64,000 nucleotides of DNA from Nannobrachium achirus (GCA_963921795.1 OY997640.1:9755237-9819236), one strand, 5' to 3'. Shown: positions 47,090 to 62,597, numbered from the stretch's first letter. Numbers and translations: made by a program. The notes: a model not told the origin generated them from the letters alone.

Positions 47090-47589
47090 GGTGCCGGAAA
47101 ACACAGTGGTTGTGATAAGCCCGTGTTGCAGGACGAGACTTGTTTTATTCCCTCGGGGAGGAGGCGGGTCCAGAGAGACAGCAGCTACCTTGTTTTAATC
47201 ATTGCATGTACGTGTCACTGCGTACAGTAAAATCATATTTGAGTCAAGATCAAGCTTGTGTAACATTACAGGCAGGCAAATGTTCTTCTTACAAATGACC
47301 TATGCAAGCTCACTAGTTATTTCCACCAGCGATAATATCATCTTCAAATCATCACAATCGTCATCAAATCATTATTCGTATGTAGAATAAAACGGTACTT
47401 GAAAAAGTAAGATCTTTGACAGTGCGAGTCCAACACTCTGCCTTTTTAACACAGCCGGTGATGTATTTGTTTGATTTCTCGCACCTTGTGCCGTCGCAGT
47501 GGCACATACCATGACCGAAGGTCTGTCGATGGTGCTATGAGCGAGGTCGATGGTGCTAGTCGAGCTGTATGAGCGAGGGTCAACAAAGC
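47090..47589. other. Spacer without a visible gene
   Basis: Mixed AT-rich sequence between the kelch gene and the FIIND relic. No long frame, tRNA or clear promoter motif was recognised. A short direct repeat (GTCGATGGTGCTA) occurs near 47525-47560. Confidence 0.4.
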
Positions 47590-48692
47590 GACTCTGGGTA
47601 TGGAGACGCCGCAATCCTCCGAAACAAGTTCAAAGTTCTCGTTTCTGTCAAGTATGGTCAGGGTTACATTTCTAGGTGGCTTGTGAAGAAACATTTTGAA
47701 CCATATTGTCTTTAGGCACAACCCGAGTTGGTTTAGATTCCAATTGAGCCCTAATTTCACTTGACATGCTCACGGTCGAACGAGAAAGTGTGTACATGTG
47801 ATCATCTCAAAGCAAGAATTCTCCTTGTGTTGGGATAAACATCTCATGATCATCCGGACGGTATTCTTTCACCGTTCTCATCATGTCTCTGATTACAGCA
47901 TTGGTCGGCTGTATGTAAACAGACATAGAGCTTGAGACAGTATCCGTGACAGGAGCTGCGTAGAGCAGTATCGCCTTAGCCTTGAACGGAGCATTGGGGA
48001 AGCTAGGCTTTTGAACGATACCACAGTTCAACTCACTGGCGTCTTCAACACAGACGGTGACACAGTCTTTGTTTCCCTTGCACAAGGAGAAAACCGCTCC
48101 CGTAGTTGATCAAATCGATAACCGCCGGGAAGCTATGCCAGTAAACAAAAGTCTTTTTTTTTTTGAAGGAAACACGCTTTACATGATGCAACAGATTCTT
48201 TTCGATTGGTCATTGGGAGCACTTGGGGGGTCTACTTCAAGACGTTTGACTGCTGCATTTTCAATCAATTTGATCACAAATTCCAATGCTGTAAACCGGA
48301 TCGTCAGGAAGAACGGATTTGTTCGCCGACTCAGGCAGAACTTTTATCGTGTCACAACTCAGAGCTTTTGAGTCCGTTTCCTCTTGCTGCAGTGTTTTCA
48401 CAATGCGGTATGTTACTTCACAGTGCGGTATGTGAATGAGAGCCAAGGTCTTCTCCTCGCAATTGATGTTGAACAGCGGCCCCGCTGTGTTGACGTTGAT
48501 CTGCTGTATGGTGTTGTTGTAATCGGACCAGTTAAGGATACTGTAAAACACATGTCCAGGACCAGCCATTTCGAACACCAACCCTGTGACCTTACATTGG
48601 TACTGGCCGGGCTGGGTGCATTGGATCCAGTAACACTCATCCTCCCTGGAGGTACTGATGGCAGGCATGAAGATGCAAGTGTTGCTCGCCAT
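47590..48692 (-). pseudogene. Broken FIIND (ZU5-UPA) domain gene, NLRP1/CARD8-like
   Basis: The 5' part (48692-48261) is an open frame from AACATGG. It has the ZU5 half of a FIIND domain: YWIQC, GQYQCKVTGLVFEM, a W in a Y..LNWSDY segment, AGPLFNINCEE and LIHIPHCEV. The UPA half follows in pieces: one frame shifts near 48290, a UPA core with ILLYAAPV and MSVYIQP reads from about 48085, a stop interrupts at 47807-47809, and a last block with VTLTILDRNE is in another frame near 47650. FIIND is the self-cleaving module of the inflammasome proteins NLRP1 and CARD8 and is common in fish NLR genes. The gene begins with its own start codon as a stand-alone domain. It is no longer able to encode the full domain as it stands. 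Confidence 0.7.
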
Positions 48693-48792
48693 GTTCTTTT
48701 TCTCCTAAGTTTTGCAAACCAAACGGTATCTTGAACAGTGCTGTGTGGCTTGGTTTACAGTTTTCTTTTAGTGCATATGTATATATATTTTT

Positions 48793-48904
48793 CGGAGGCC
48801 CTGCCCTGGGTTCAGGCACCCTGCCCTGTTTGGAAGGGGAGGGCGTTTTTAAAAAGCCCCCCCCCCTCCGCGAGGAAGCCCCCCCGGTCGTGTTAATTAA
48901 CCCG
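48793..48904. other. GC-rich junction with C-runs around a T/A tract
   Basis: Contains CCCTGCCCTG twice (48804, 48824 region), then GGAGGGCG-TTTTTAAAAA-G followed by runs of ten and seven C. The layout is reminiscent of herpesvirus pac1-type cleavage signals (A/T tract flanked by C-runs), but no functional claim can be made. It directly precedes the left TTAA of the piggyBac unit. Confidence 0.35.
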
Positions 48905-51500
48905 TTAACCCTCGCGGTCCCCCAGGGCGAGCTCCGCGAAGGAGGGCCCTGTCGCAGTCGGGGCAGCGCAGGACGGAGCAGGACCGGCACAGGCCGACGG
49001 CGCAGGCGACGCAGCGCGAGGTGGTCTTCCTGTCGGCGCCGGGCGGACAGGCCCCGCACCTGGTCCTGCCCCGCGGGCCGGGGGGGCGCGCGGCCGAGGC
49101 GGAGGGCCCCCCGTGGAGCGCGGCCCGCGCCCTGGCCTCCCCCTTGGCCTGCCTCACCATGAAGGCGGCCGCCGGGGCCCTGGGCAGCCGGGCCCTGCGG
49201 CACAGCAGCGGGGCCACCATGTCGCGGCCGACGCGCTCGAGGAAGAGCCTGCGCGAGTCGCGTCTGCCGGAGGCCCAGCCGGGGCGCAGCTCCCTCCACA
49301 GCACCAGGGCGTTGTAGGCGGACACGTCCAGCACGTTGTGGAAGACGACGACGGGCCAGCGCCGCGTGGCCCTCCTGCAGCTGTAGGCGGCCACCAGCTT
49401 GTCCAGGTTGTCGACGCCGCCCTTGCAGCGGTTGTAGGCGAGCACGACCAGCGGCTTGCGCCGACGGCTTCCCTCGTCGACGTCGGGGGGCACGTGCGCG
49501 GTGCTGAGCACGAGCACGCTCTTGTCCTTCTTGGCGGCGTAGCAGACCAGGGTGGCGTCGCGGGTGAAGGCGAAGGCCGAGGCGAAGGGCTCCAGGCCGC
49601 CCTTGGTGGGGGGCCTTCCCCTGCCGCGGCGGGCGGCGGGGGGCTCCTCTCCCCCGCGGCGGCGGGCGGCGGCGGCGGCGACGAAGGAGCGCCTGAGCCT
49701 GAGCTCCAGGGCCGAGGCGGGCAGCTCGGGCCTGTTCTTGCGCACGGTGCCCACCAGCCTCAGGTCCCGCTCGCGCAGCAGCCGCAGGGCCAGGGGGAGG
49801 GAGGTGAAGAAGTTGTCGCAGGTCACCGTGCGGCCCCGCAGGCCCTCCGTCAGCTCCGTCACCACGCGCTCGCCCAGGGTGCGCCCGGCGGGCCCGACGA
49901 CGGGACGGACGAGGTCCTCCCCGCTCTTGCCCGTGTACAGCTGCATGGCGCACGCGTAGCTGGACCTGGCGTCGCAGGCGACCCACGTCTTCAGGCCGTA
50001 CCGGGCGGGTTTGCTGGGCATGTACTGCCTGAAGGAGCAGCCGCCTGCGTAGGGGAGAGGAGAGGGAGAGGGAGAGGGAGAGGGAGAGGAGAGGGAGAGG
50101 GAGAGGGAGAGGGAGAGGGAGAGGGAGAGGAGATCAGAGGAGAGGAGAGGAGAGGAGAGGGGATCAGAGCGGTGAGGAGAGGGGATCGGAGCGGAGCGGA
50201 GGCTAGAGCGGAGCGGAGACAGGGCAGAGGAGAGGACAAGCGCAGAGTAGCGAACGACAGAACGGAAGATCGGAGCGGAGCGGAGACGGGGCAGAGGAGA
50301 GGAGAGGACGAGCGTAGAGTAGCGAACGACAGAACGGAAGATCGGAGCGTAGCGGAGCGGAGCGGAGACAGGGCAGAGAAGAAGAAGAGGACGAGAGCAG
50401 AGCAGAGGAGAACAGAACAGAGGATCGGAGCGGAGGACGAGAGGAGAGGGGAGGACAGGCCGGCGGCGGCGGCGGCGGCGGCGGCGCGTACCTCTGAAGG
50501 GCACCAGCTGCTCGTCCACCGTCACGTCGGGCCCCGGGTCGTACAGCAGAGGCAGCCGGGCGGTCCACGCGTCCCACAGCTCCCTCACGGCCGCCAGCTT
50601 GTCTCCCCCGGCGGCCTCGGCCCTCGCCTTCCTGGTGGCCCTGTCGTCGAAGCGCAGCGCCGCCGACAGGCGGAAGAACCTCTTCAGGGGCATGGCGGCC
50701 CTGAACACGTGCCTGCCGCAGTCGCGGTCCCACAGGCTGCGGCAGGCCTCCCCTCTGGACCTGTACACCCCCGAGAGCAGCAGGAGGCCCACGTAGCCCA
50801 GGAGCTCCGTCTCGTCGGCGTCCCTCCAGCCGGAGCCGGAGCCGGAGCCGTCGTCCTCGTCCTCGCCTTCGCTCTCTTCTTCTTCTCCTTCTTCTTCTTC
50901 TTCTTCTTCTTCTTCTTCTTCTTCTTCCTCTCCCTCGTCTTCTCCTCCCTCGTCCTCTTCTCCTTCGCCCTCGTCGTCCTCTTCGTCCCCGTCCTCCCTT
51001 TCCTCTTCGCCCTCGGCCCCTTCCCCGTCGTCCTCCTCTTCCTCCCCTTCCTCCCCTTCCTCCTCTTCCTCCTCTGCCTCCCCGCCGCCGGCCGCCCCTC
51101 GCGCCCTGAGGCGGCCCTCCCTGTTGGTGTGGGCCAGCACCGACGACAGGATGGCGGGCGTGAGGAACGCTCGCACGGCGGACGTGGGGTCCGTGGCCAG
51201 CCGCCGGGCCAGGGCCGTGGGTCCCCGCGGCCCCGACGGCCGGCTCCTGCCCGGCGGCAGCCTCGTCCGCGGGTCCAGGGACCACCTCGTCGTGCCGTCC
51301 CTCGACGGCAGGACCGTCTCGTCCTCCTCTCCCTCCTCCTCCTCCTCCTCCTCTTCTTCCTCCTCGGCCTCCTCTTCCGCCTCCCGCGGACGTGCTCGGC
51401 CCCGCTGCGGAGCTCCCCCGCGCCTGGGCCTCTCCTCGGAGGCGCGCCGGGACCCGGGTCTTTTCGACCCCCCCGGGGGACCGCGAGGGTTAATGTCCAT
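48897..51500 (-). CDS. piggyBac-family transposase, two exons
   Basis: Exon 1 is 51500-50492 and exon 2 is 50044-48897; the 447-bp intron has a GTACGC donor and a CTACGCAG acceptor. Spliced, it encodes 718 aa with the family block LVPFRG joining to CSFRQYMPSKP at the junction. The DDD catalytic aspartates are in VTVDEQ, VTCDNFFTS and KGGVDNLD. The C-terminus is a Cys-rich zinc domain (CGAC, CVAC, CRSC, CPDC). Several acidic Glu-rich tracts lie in the N-terminal third, together with the usual DNA-binding start. It would cut and rejoin DNA at TTAA. It looks complete. The ATG is five bases outside the right TTAA and the stop lies beyond the left one, so the frame reads through both terminal repeats. 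GC content is far above the viral genes. Confidence 0.9.
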   Translation of the reverse strand: MDINPRGPPGGSKRPGSRRASEERPRRGGAPQRGRARPREAEEEAEEEEEEEEEEEGEEDETVLPSRDGTTRWSLDPRTRLPPGRSRPSGPRGPTALARRLATDPTSAVRAFLTPAILSSVLAHTNREGRLRARGAAGGGEAEEEEEEGEEGEEEEDDGEGAEGEEEREDGDEEDDEGEGEEDEGGEDEGEEEEEEEEEEEEEEGEEEESEGEDEDDGSGSGSGWRDADETELLGYVGLLLLSGVYRSRGEACRSLWDRDCGRHVFRAAMPLKRFFRLSAALRFDDRATRKARAEAAGGDKLAAVRELWDAWTARLPLLYDPGPDVTVDEQLVPFRGTRRRRRRRRRPVLPSPLVLRSDPLFCSPLLCSRPLLLLCPVSAPLRYAPIFRSVVRYSTLVLSSPLPRLRSAPIFRSVVRYSALVLSSALSPLRSSLRSAPIPSPHRSDPLSSPLLSSDLLSLSLSLSLSLSLSSPSPSPSPSPLPYAGGCSFRQYMPSKPARYGLKTWVACDARSSYACAMQLYTGKSGEDLVRPVVGPAGRTLGERVVTELTEGLRGRTVTCDNFFTSLPLALRLLRERDLRLVGTVRKNRPELPASALELRLRRSFVAAAAARRRGGEEPPAARRGRGRPPTKGGLEPFASAFAFTRDATLVCYAAKKDKSVLVLSTAHVPPDVDEGSRRRKPLVVLAYNRCKGGVDNLDKLVAAYSCRRATRRWPVVVFHNVLDVSAYNALVLWRELRPGWASGRRDSRRLFLERVGRDMVAPLLCRRARLPRAPAAAFMVRQAKGEARARAALHGGPSASAARPPGPRGRTRCGACPPGADRKTTSRCVACAVGLCRSCSVLRCPDCDRALLRGARPGGPRGLTG
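48905..48923 (+). repeat. Left TTAA and 15-bp terminal inverted repeat
   Basis: TTAA (48905-48908) followed by CCCTCGCGGTCCCCC (48909-48923). A second TTAACCC occurs eight bases further out (48897-48903). Confidence 0.9.
48909..51489. mobile_element. piggyBac unit, 2581 bp, flanked by TTAA
   Basis: Both ends carry the identical 15-bp inverted sequence CCCTCGCGGTCCCCC and each is bordered by TTAA (48905-48908, 51490-51493), the target duplication of piggyBac. The unit consists almost wholly of the transposase gene. It lies at the border between viral-type genes and fish repeats. It may be a self-contained transposon, or one end of a larger virus-transposon composite whose other end lies left of the window. 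Confidence 0.9.
50045..50491 (-). repeat. Transposase intron filled with GA/TC microsatellite
   Basis: The intron consists of GGGAGA, GGAGCGGA and GGCGGC repeats. Its length, 447 bp, is a multiple of three and it has no stop codon in the transposase frame, so an unspliced transcript would insert 149 residues rather than end. Confidence 0.8.
51475..51493 (-). repeat. Right 15-bp terminal inverted repeat and TTAA
   Basis: GGGGGACCGCGAGGG (51475-51489) is the exact reverse complement of the left repeat and is followed by TTAA (51490-51493). Confidence 0.9.
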
Positions 51501-51911
51501 TATCTCCTAACAACACTTTCAAGTGGGAGGATGGCAATAGATGCTCGCTAATAAAACACATGTTGAAAAGCTCCGTTCCGCCATTACACAACACCACGTG
51601 GACGACGAGCGTCATGACGTCATGACACGATGACGTCAGACCGGAAGTGTTAACGCTATGGACTTCTGGCCTTCAAAATAAGAGACAGGCCGTTAATGGA
51701 GCCAGCGAGAGGCACTCTGGACATTTTAATCCGTTAATTTCTGGGGCACAGAATGGGTTAAAGGCAGAAAAGACCCCAAATAATCTTGAAATAAATGATA
51801 CAGTATATGTTGTGTGATAGTGGCATAATTTTCAGAGGCCTAGTTTCAGACTTTAGGTTTAGGGTGTCACCTTGCTGCACCCATGGGTGTCGTCTCTACA
51901 CAGTAACTAAC
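51494..51911. other. Flanking DNA, no gene recognised
   Basis: Besides the promoter-like cluster this stretch has a TTAA-rich part (51690-51761) including GGGTTAA at 51755-51761, and CTATGGACTTCTGGCCTTCAAAATAA-type sequence that looks like a dispersed fish repeat. Whether it is host DNA or an outer part of the composite is not settled. Confidence 0.4.
51595..51648 (-). promoter_or_regulatory. E-box, two CRE sites and ETS site upstream of transposase
   Basis: CACGTG (51595-51600), TGACGTCA (51615-51622), TGACGTCA (51631-51638) and CCGGAAGT (51641-51648) are clustered 95-150 bases upstream of the transposase ATG. Together they resemble a TATA-less CREB/ETS-driven promoter. All are outside the right TIR. 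Confidence 0.45.
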
Positions 51912-57122
<5,211 letters not shown>

Positions 57123-57173
57123 CTAGAAACAACAACAGTGACTTATAAACATCTATTGATGTGAAGTGATTCC

Positions 57174-60100
57174 AAGATGGCGGCAGCAGGATGGCGTGGT
57201 GCTGCCGGCTCCTCTGGCCACACAAAATCAGAAGTTTATCGAACTACTGATAATAAGGTGATTGTGGAAGATGAACTTTTGAACTTCCTTGTCATCAAAA
57301 TGAGAACAATGAACCACAATGACATTGTTTTGTTGGCCTCAAACAACTTCAGTACCGAGTGGATTGAAACCTCGAAGAAGCTACTGTTTGAGCTGTGCCC
57401 TCAAACAACGCAGCGCTGTGTCGCACACAAAGGAGCACAGAAGGACGCCAACAACATTAAAACGTGCCTGAAGCTGCTTAATGAATGCAGTGAGGATATA
57501 CCAAGATTTTGTTTCACACTATCTGGATGACCTCCACCCTGTTTCATATGACAACATTGACGTCTCTGTGTTGTTGGGGCTGATGGAACAGCTGAATAAG
57601 GACCTATGCTCTGTGAAAAAAACACTTGAAGCCCAAACGGAGGCATGTGAGGGTCTGCAAGCGACAAACATGGCCATTGAAGACCAAGTGTCTGCAATTG
57701 AGAGGCACCGTGGTCGTGGACCATCCACTAGCGTGGACCCTCGAGGGGCTGGGTAAGAGAGGCCAAGCAAGCGACAGAGGCCAGCAGCAGAGAACGCCGA
57801 CCAGGAAGAAATGGTGGCGGGAGGAGGCAACGGCAACTCGGCAGGACCAGCGTCCACGCCAAAGCCGATAAAGTCTCCTACATGGACCCGTGTCGTTAGG
57901 GAAGGACGCCGCCGCAAGGCGACACCAGAGCCCAAGCAAGCAGCGCCAGGGACTGGGAGAGGATCCAGCACTCGGGAGAGGAAGAGGACGCAGACAGGCA
58001 TTGTTGGAACGGGCACAGTGAGCTCCAATATACAAGTTGTTAACACAAAGATGGTGAGTGTGTTTGCCACTACGTTTGCCCCGTAACTGGAAGCTAACAC
58101 GCTATCTGAGTATCTGAAAGAGAAACTTGGCCGAGACGTTACTTGTCGGAAGATTGAGTCGGCACAGAGCAGGTTCAGCTCTTTCCACATCACTGCTGAA
58201 TGCAAGGAGGTGGGGGAAATGTATGACCCAGAACTGTGGCCCGCTGTCCGATATGTCCGACGCTTTTATGAGCCAAGGCGACCTGCGAGTGATGGCACGG
58301 CCACTGTGAGTATCAATAACAATGTGGCCGCTACTGTACAAAACGTGAATCATGCATCTGCAGTTGTAACCAACACATAGAAATATGCGGGTGGTGTCAT
58401 ACAACACGCGTGGCCTACGTGTGGGAAACAGTGCTTGTGATAAAGCAAGGCGTCTGGTTGTTGATAAACTGTTGGAGGAATGTGACATTTTGTGCCTACA
58501 AGAAACTTGGTTACCTAAACAAGACCTGGAAATGCTTAATACGATACATTCTAATTTCCATGGGCACTGATCTTAGTGAAGAAATAGCACACGGAAGAAT
58601 ACCGGGTGGTGTTGCAATTCTCTGGAACAGTAAATATGACTCTGTGGTCACAGTGGTAAGACTTGATGTAGACTGGGCCATTGGTATCGAGATCAAGTAT
58701 GAAAATAGGTATTTTATTATTTAAAATATATACACCCCTTATGAGTCATACCAAAATGAGGATAAATATACCAATAGATTGGCATGTATTAATGCATTTA
58801 TCAGTGATAATGCTACATCCTGTGTCTATCTGGTGGGTGATATGAATGCTGACATATCAGATGATAAATCTCTGTTTGGCAAATGCCTACTGAATTTTTG
58901 TGATGATGATAATCTTATATTGTCCAGTAAAGCTCTACTACCAGAGAATAGCTATACATTATATTAGTGAAGCATGGCATACAGTGTCATGGCTTGACCA
59001 TTATATATGTACTGCAGATGCACATGCTTCTATTGACAACATAGACATTTGTTACGAGCTGGCCACTACTGACCATATTCCTTTTGCTTTGACCCTAAAT
59101 GTTGAAATTATACCTATTCTAGCTGGGAAGGATGATACAACAATCACTAAGAGGCTGGATTGGCTAAAATTAAGTGAGAATGATATCAATCAATATACCT
59201 TGCTCACTGACCAATTATTTGACTCTGTAGTTTTACCTAAAGAAGCAATGCTGTGCAGTGGCACCAACTGTACAAATTAGGAACATGGTAGAGAGTTATG
59301 TCTTACCTATGATTTTATTATTCATGTTTTAAATACCTCTAGTAAAGGTTTTTATAAGGGTAAGAAAAAGGAGCATAGCATAAAACCTGGATGGAATGAG
59401 CATGTAGCTGAGCTACACACTGCTGCTAGAGATGCCTTTAAAGCTTGGTCAGAAGCAGGAAGGCCGAGACAGGGGCCCTTATTTGAACAAAAACAAACCT
59501 TGAAACCTTGCAAAATTTAAATACGCTGTCCGCTTCATAAAGCTTCATTGCCAGAAAACTGCGCAACAACAGCTGTGTTGATTTCTGGCAAGAGGTCAAG
59601 TTGGTAAACAACAGTAAAATGTCTCTGCACTACCAGGAATTATTCAACTGTGTTAAGAGTGATGCTTTCGTGGTTGATAAGGTTGACTCTACTGAGAACT
59701 TGACTGTAAGATCAGAAGAAGTATACAACACTATAGTATAATGAGTCTAGATAATAACAAATCGTGTGGCCTGGATCACATTTCAGCTGAACACTTAAAA
59801 TATGCCAGTCTTAAGTTAGCTCCTCTTCTTGCTCTGTGTATTACTGGGTTCCTTCATCATGGTGTCTTACCAGATTCCATGTTAACAGTTCTGCTCGTGC
59901 CAGATATCAAGGATAAAGCTGGGAAAATTAATGGTATGGATAACTACAGACCTATTGCATTAGCTAGCATACTTTCCAAAGTACTGGAGAAAATCCGGTT
60001 GAACAGGCTGGAAATGTATGTTACCATAGCTGACAACCAGTATGGTTTTAAAAGGAAACATGGCACAGATATGTGTATTCTTGCCTTAAAAGACATTATA

Positions 60101-60444
60101 TCAAATTATAGGAATCAAAACTCCACTATATTTGTGTGTTTTGTTGATGCATCTCGAGCTTTTGACAGACTAAACCACTACAAAGAGGGGTACCTAGGTA
60201 CATCATCAGGATTTTAGCCTTTTGGTATGCACACCAGACAATGCAGGTGAAGTGGGGTAATACTATGTCTGAGCACTTTCATGTTGGTAATGGAGTAAAA
60301 CAAGGAGGGATTTTGTCCCCTTTCTTATTTAATCTGTACATGGATGATCTGTCCAGAGAATTGCTCAGGCAAACATGTTTATGCGTAAATTTCATAAGTG
60401 CTCTGTAGATGTTAAGGTTTCACTTTTTAAAGCATTCTGTACAC
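57174..60444 (+). mobile_element. Degenerate non-LTR retrotransposon (LINE)
   Basis: It starts CCAAGATGGCGGCAGC, a usual LINE 5' end. ORF1 fragments lie at 57177-58086. ORF2 begins near 58385 with an AP-endonuclease start (SYNTRGL, LQETWLP). Reverse transcriptase follows at 59741-60217 (DNYRPIAL, QYGFK, FVDASRAFDRLNH) and, after a frameshift, GVKQGGILSPFLFNLYMDDL near 60290-60350. Stops and frameshifts break it, and the part with the second catalytic motif is missing before FKAFCTP at 60430. It is inactive. The lineage within non-LTR elements is not certain. Confidence 0.85.
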
Positions 60445-60609
60445 CAGGGGTCGGCAATAGGCGGCCCGCGGGCCAAAATTGCCCCCCCAGAGATTTTATC
60501 TGGCCCCTGAGATAGTATTGGAAAAATAAAATAAAATAAAAATACGACATATCTTTTTTTTTCTTTTTTTTTTTTCAACATCAGAGCGACAAGTCTCACA
60601 TTATCGCTA

Positions 60610-60647
60610 CTAGAAGCTGGGCCGCCCTTCGGGCGGCCCAGCGTCTA
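60610..60647. repeat. 18-bp near-perfect hairpin
   Basis: CTAGAAGCTGGGCCGCCC and its inverse copy (one mismatch) flank a 3-base loop; inside the hAT region. Confidence 0.8.
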
Positions 60648-61039
60648 GTCGGCGACCTGGCCAACTCGGGAACGATGTAAATAGGGAATGAATCCCCCGC
60701 CCTTTAATGCAAACCCCATTATACCTGTTGTCATAGACATGGACGGATTAACCCCCGCAAGGGCCCCTGGCCGTTAATTTTTTAGGGCCCCCCCCACCCC
60801 CCACCATAAGCCATGATGATCATCTGTGGGCCAAGAAAGCACCTGTAGACCACAGAGGAGGGGCCCACACATTTGATTTTTGATTAAAATATACATTTAT
60901 TTTTTGTAAATTGTCATTGACCACGCGGGCCAGTTCCCCCAAGGGCCCCTGAGAGCCAAGGGCCCCTGGCAACGGCCCCACCGGCCCAATGGTTAATACA
61001 GCCCTGGTCATAGAACCCGTTTTGACCATCTGTTTGCCT

Positions 61040-61300
61040 GTGTCCATTTATGCCCATATATGGAGATATCTGTATCTGTCTGTCTGTCGGCGTCCATTTT
61101 ATGTCCATATATGGAGATCACTGCAGATATAGTTCTGGGTCCATTTTATGCCCATATGCCCATATATGGAGATATCTGTCTATTTGTGTCCATTTTATGC
61201 CCATATATGGAGATCTCTGTATCTGTCCGTCTGTGTCCCTTTATGCCCGTATATGGAGATATCTGTTTATCTGCGTCCATTTTATGCCCATATATGAGAT
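61040..61300 (+). repeat. Tandem repeat around CCCATATATGGAGAT
   Basis: Five to six diverged units of 40-60 bp with TTTATGCCCATATATGGAGATATCTGT. A further copy is near 61605-61627 after a duplicated 80-bp segment (AATGCAAACCCCAATATACCTGTTGTCATAGG). Confidence 0.75.
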
Positions 61301-61659
61301 CTCTGTCGCTTTTTGTTTGTTTCTTCTTTAAGCAGAATACACAGCCTGCTTAAATCTGCATCATTCAAGTCATCCTCCCAGTCCCACGCTTTGTCGCTTG
61401 TCTTATGTTTGTTTTTGTTTCTTTTATTTTCTTTTTTGGAGCGGACCCCATGAATGCCCCATCCTTTAATGCAAACCCCAATATACCTGTTGTCATAGGA
61501 CCCGTTTTGACCATCTGTTAGCCTTTGTCCCCACCCTTTAATGCAAACCCCAATATACCTGTTGTCATAGGACCCGTTTTGACCATCTGTTTGCCTTTGT
61601 CCCCTTATGCCCATATATGGAGATCTCTGCACACACAGTACCGGTTGCGGAAAACTCTG

Positions 61660-62090
61660 ATGTCAGACATCAGCTCCGCATTCGGGGATTCATTTTATGC
61701 CTATATCTGGAGAAAGCGTGTGCCGGTGGGAAGAACGGTTCTCGAGATTCACATACATACATACACATTCACAGAGATTTTTTGTTGACTCATGTGGCGT
61801 ACGTGATGTCACAGCCTTTTATGAAGTGATGTCACAATGAGTCAGCGCTTGCGCCGATTTCCTCCGGAACAGCCTGATGTCAACAATCAGCTCCGCATAA
61901 GGAGATTCCGAACGTTTTGCGCCGGTTTCGGAAAACCGCGAGTCAGGTCGGGTCGAGGCCCTGCACTGCACTCCGCGCGGCGGCGGGGAACGCGCGTGCT
62001 GAATCTGAAGCCGGTGGGACGAACGGTTCTCGAGATACGTGGATTACAAACAAACAAACAGACAGACAGAGATTTGTCGCATTTATAGAT
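61660..62090 (+). repeat. Two diverged copies of a fish dispersed repeat tail
   Basis: ATCAGCTCCGCAT...CCGGTGGGAAGAACGGTTCT occurs near 61667-61745 and again near 61887-62035. The second copy ends in ACAAACAAACAAACAGACAGAC, a usual 3' tail of fish retroposons. Confidence 0.65.
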
Positions 62091-62597
62091 AGATTATAGC
62101 TGCTACTATGCCCAAATAGAGAAACAATCCCCACCTAATGAACAATAATTATTAGGATACGTGTAGGCCTATTATCGTCCATGAAACATGACAAGCAGGG
62201 CGGCAGGCAGTATAACGGTTGGGAGGTGCGCTCGCTGCGCACGCTCTCTCTCTTTCTTTCTTTCTCTCTCTCTCTCAAAAAGAAAAAGTCAGTGGACAGC
62301 ACTTAGTGCTGAAATAGCAAACAGGCAGTTCAGTAAATCAATCAAACGTTATCTTCACTTATATGTGACTGTGACGGCACCAGGCAAAATGACAGTAACA
62401 ATTATGCAATTAAGCCAACTTAAAATGAAATAAAAATAAATAAAAGCTGAATCCACTTGATCATCGAGTGCTTGATCTCAGAAGCCCCTGAAACGACAGA
62501 GCACAGCATTGTGCGCAACATTAGGTATAAGAATTACAATGTGCTATTTATTAACTAAATTAAAACTACAATTAGGCTTTTTAATAACAGGTCAGGT

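Noticed and set aside
49113..51551. Long plus-strand frame of 812 codons opposite the transposase
   Set aside because: It is the antisense of the GC-rich transposase; open only because stop codons are rare there, and its product is low-complexity Gly/Pro/Glu sequence. The same applies to minus-strand frames at 48637-49986 and 50203-51285.
51718..51761. Alternative piggyBac end at GGGTTAA (51755-51761)
   Set aside because: No matching inverted copy is visible on the left side; kept only as an alternative in the promoter finding.
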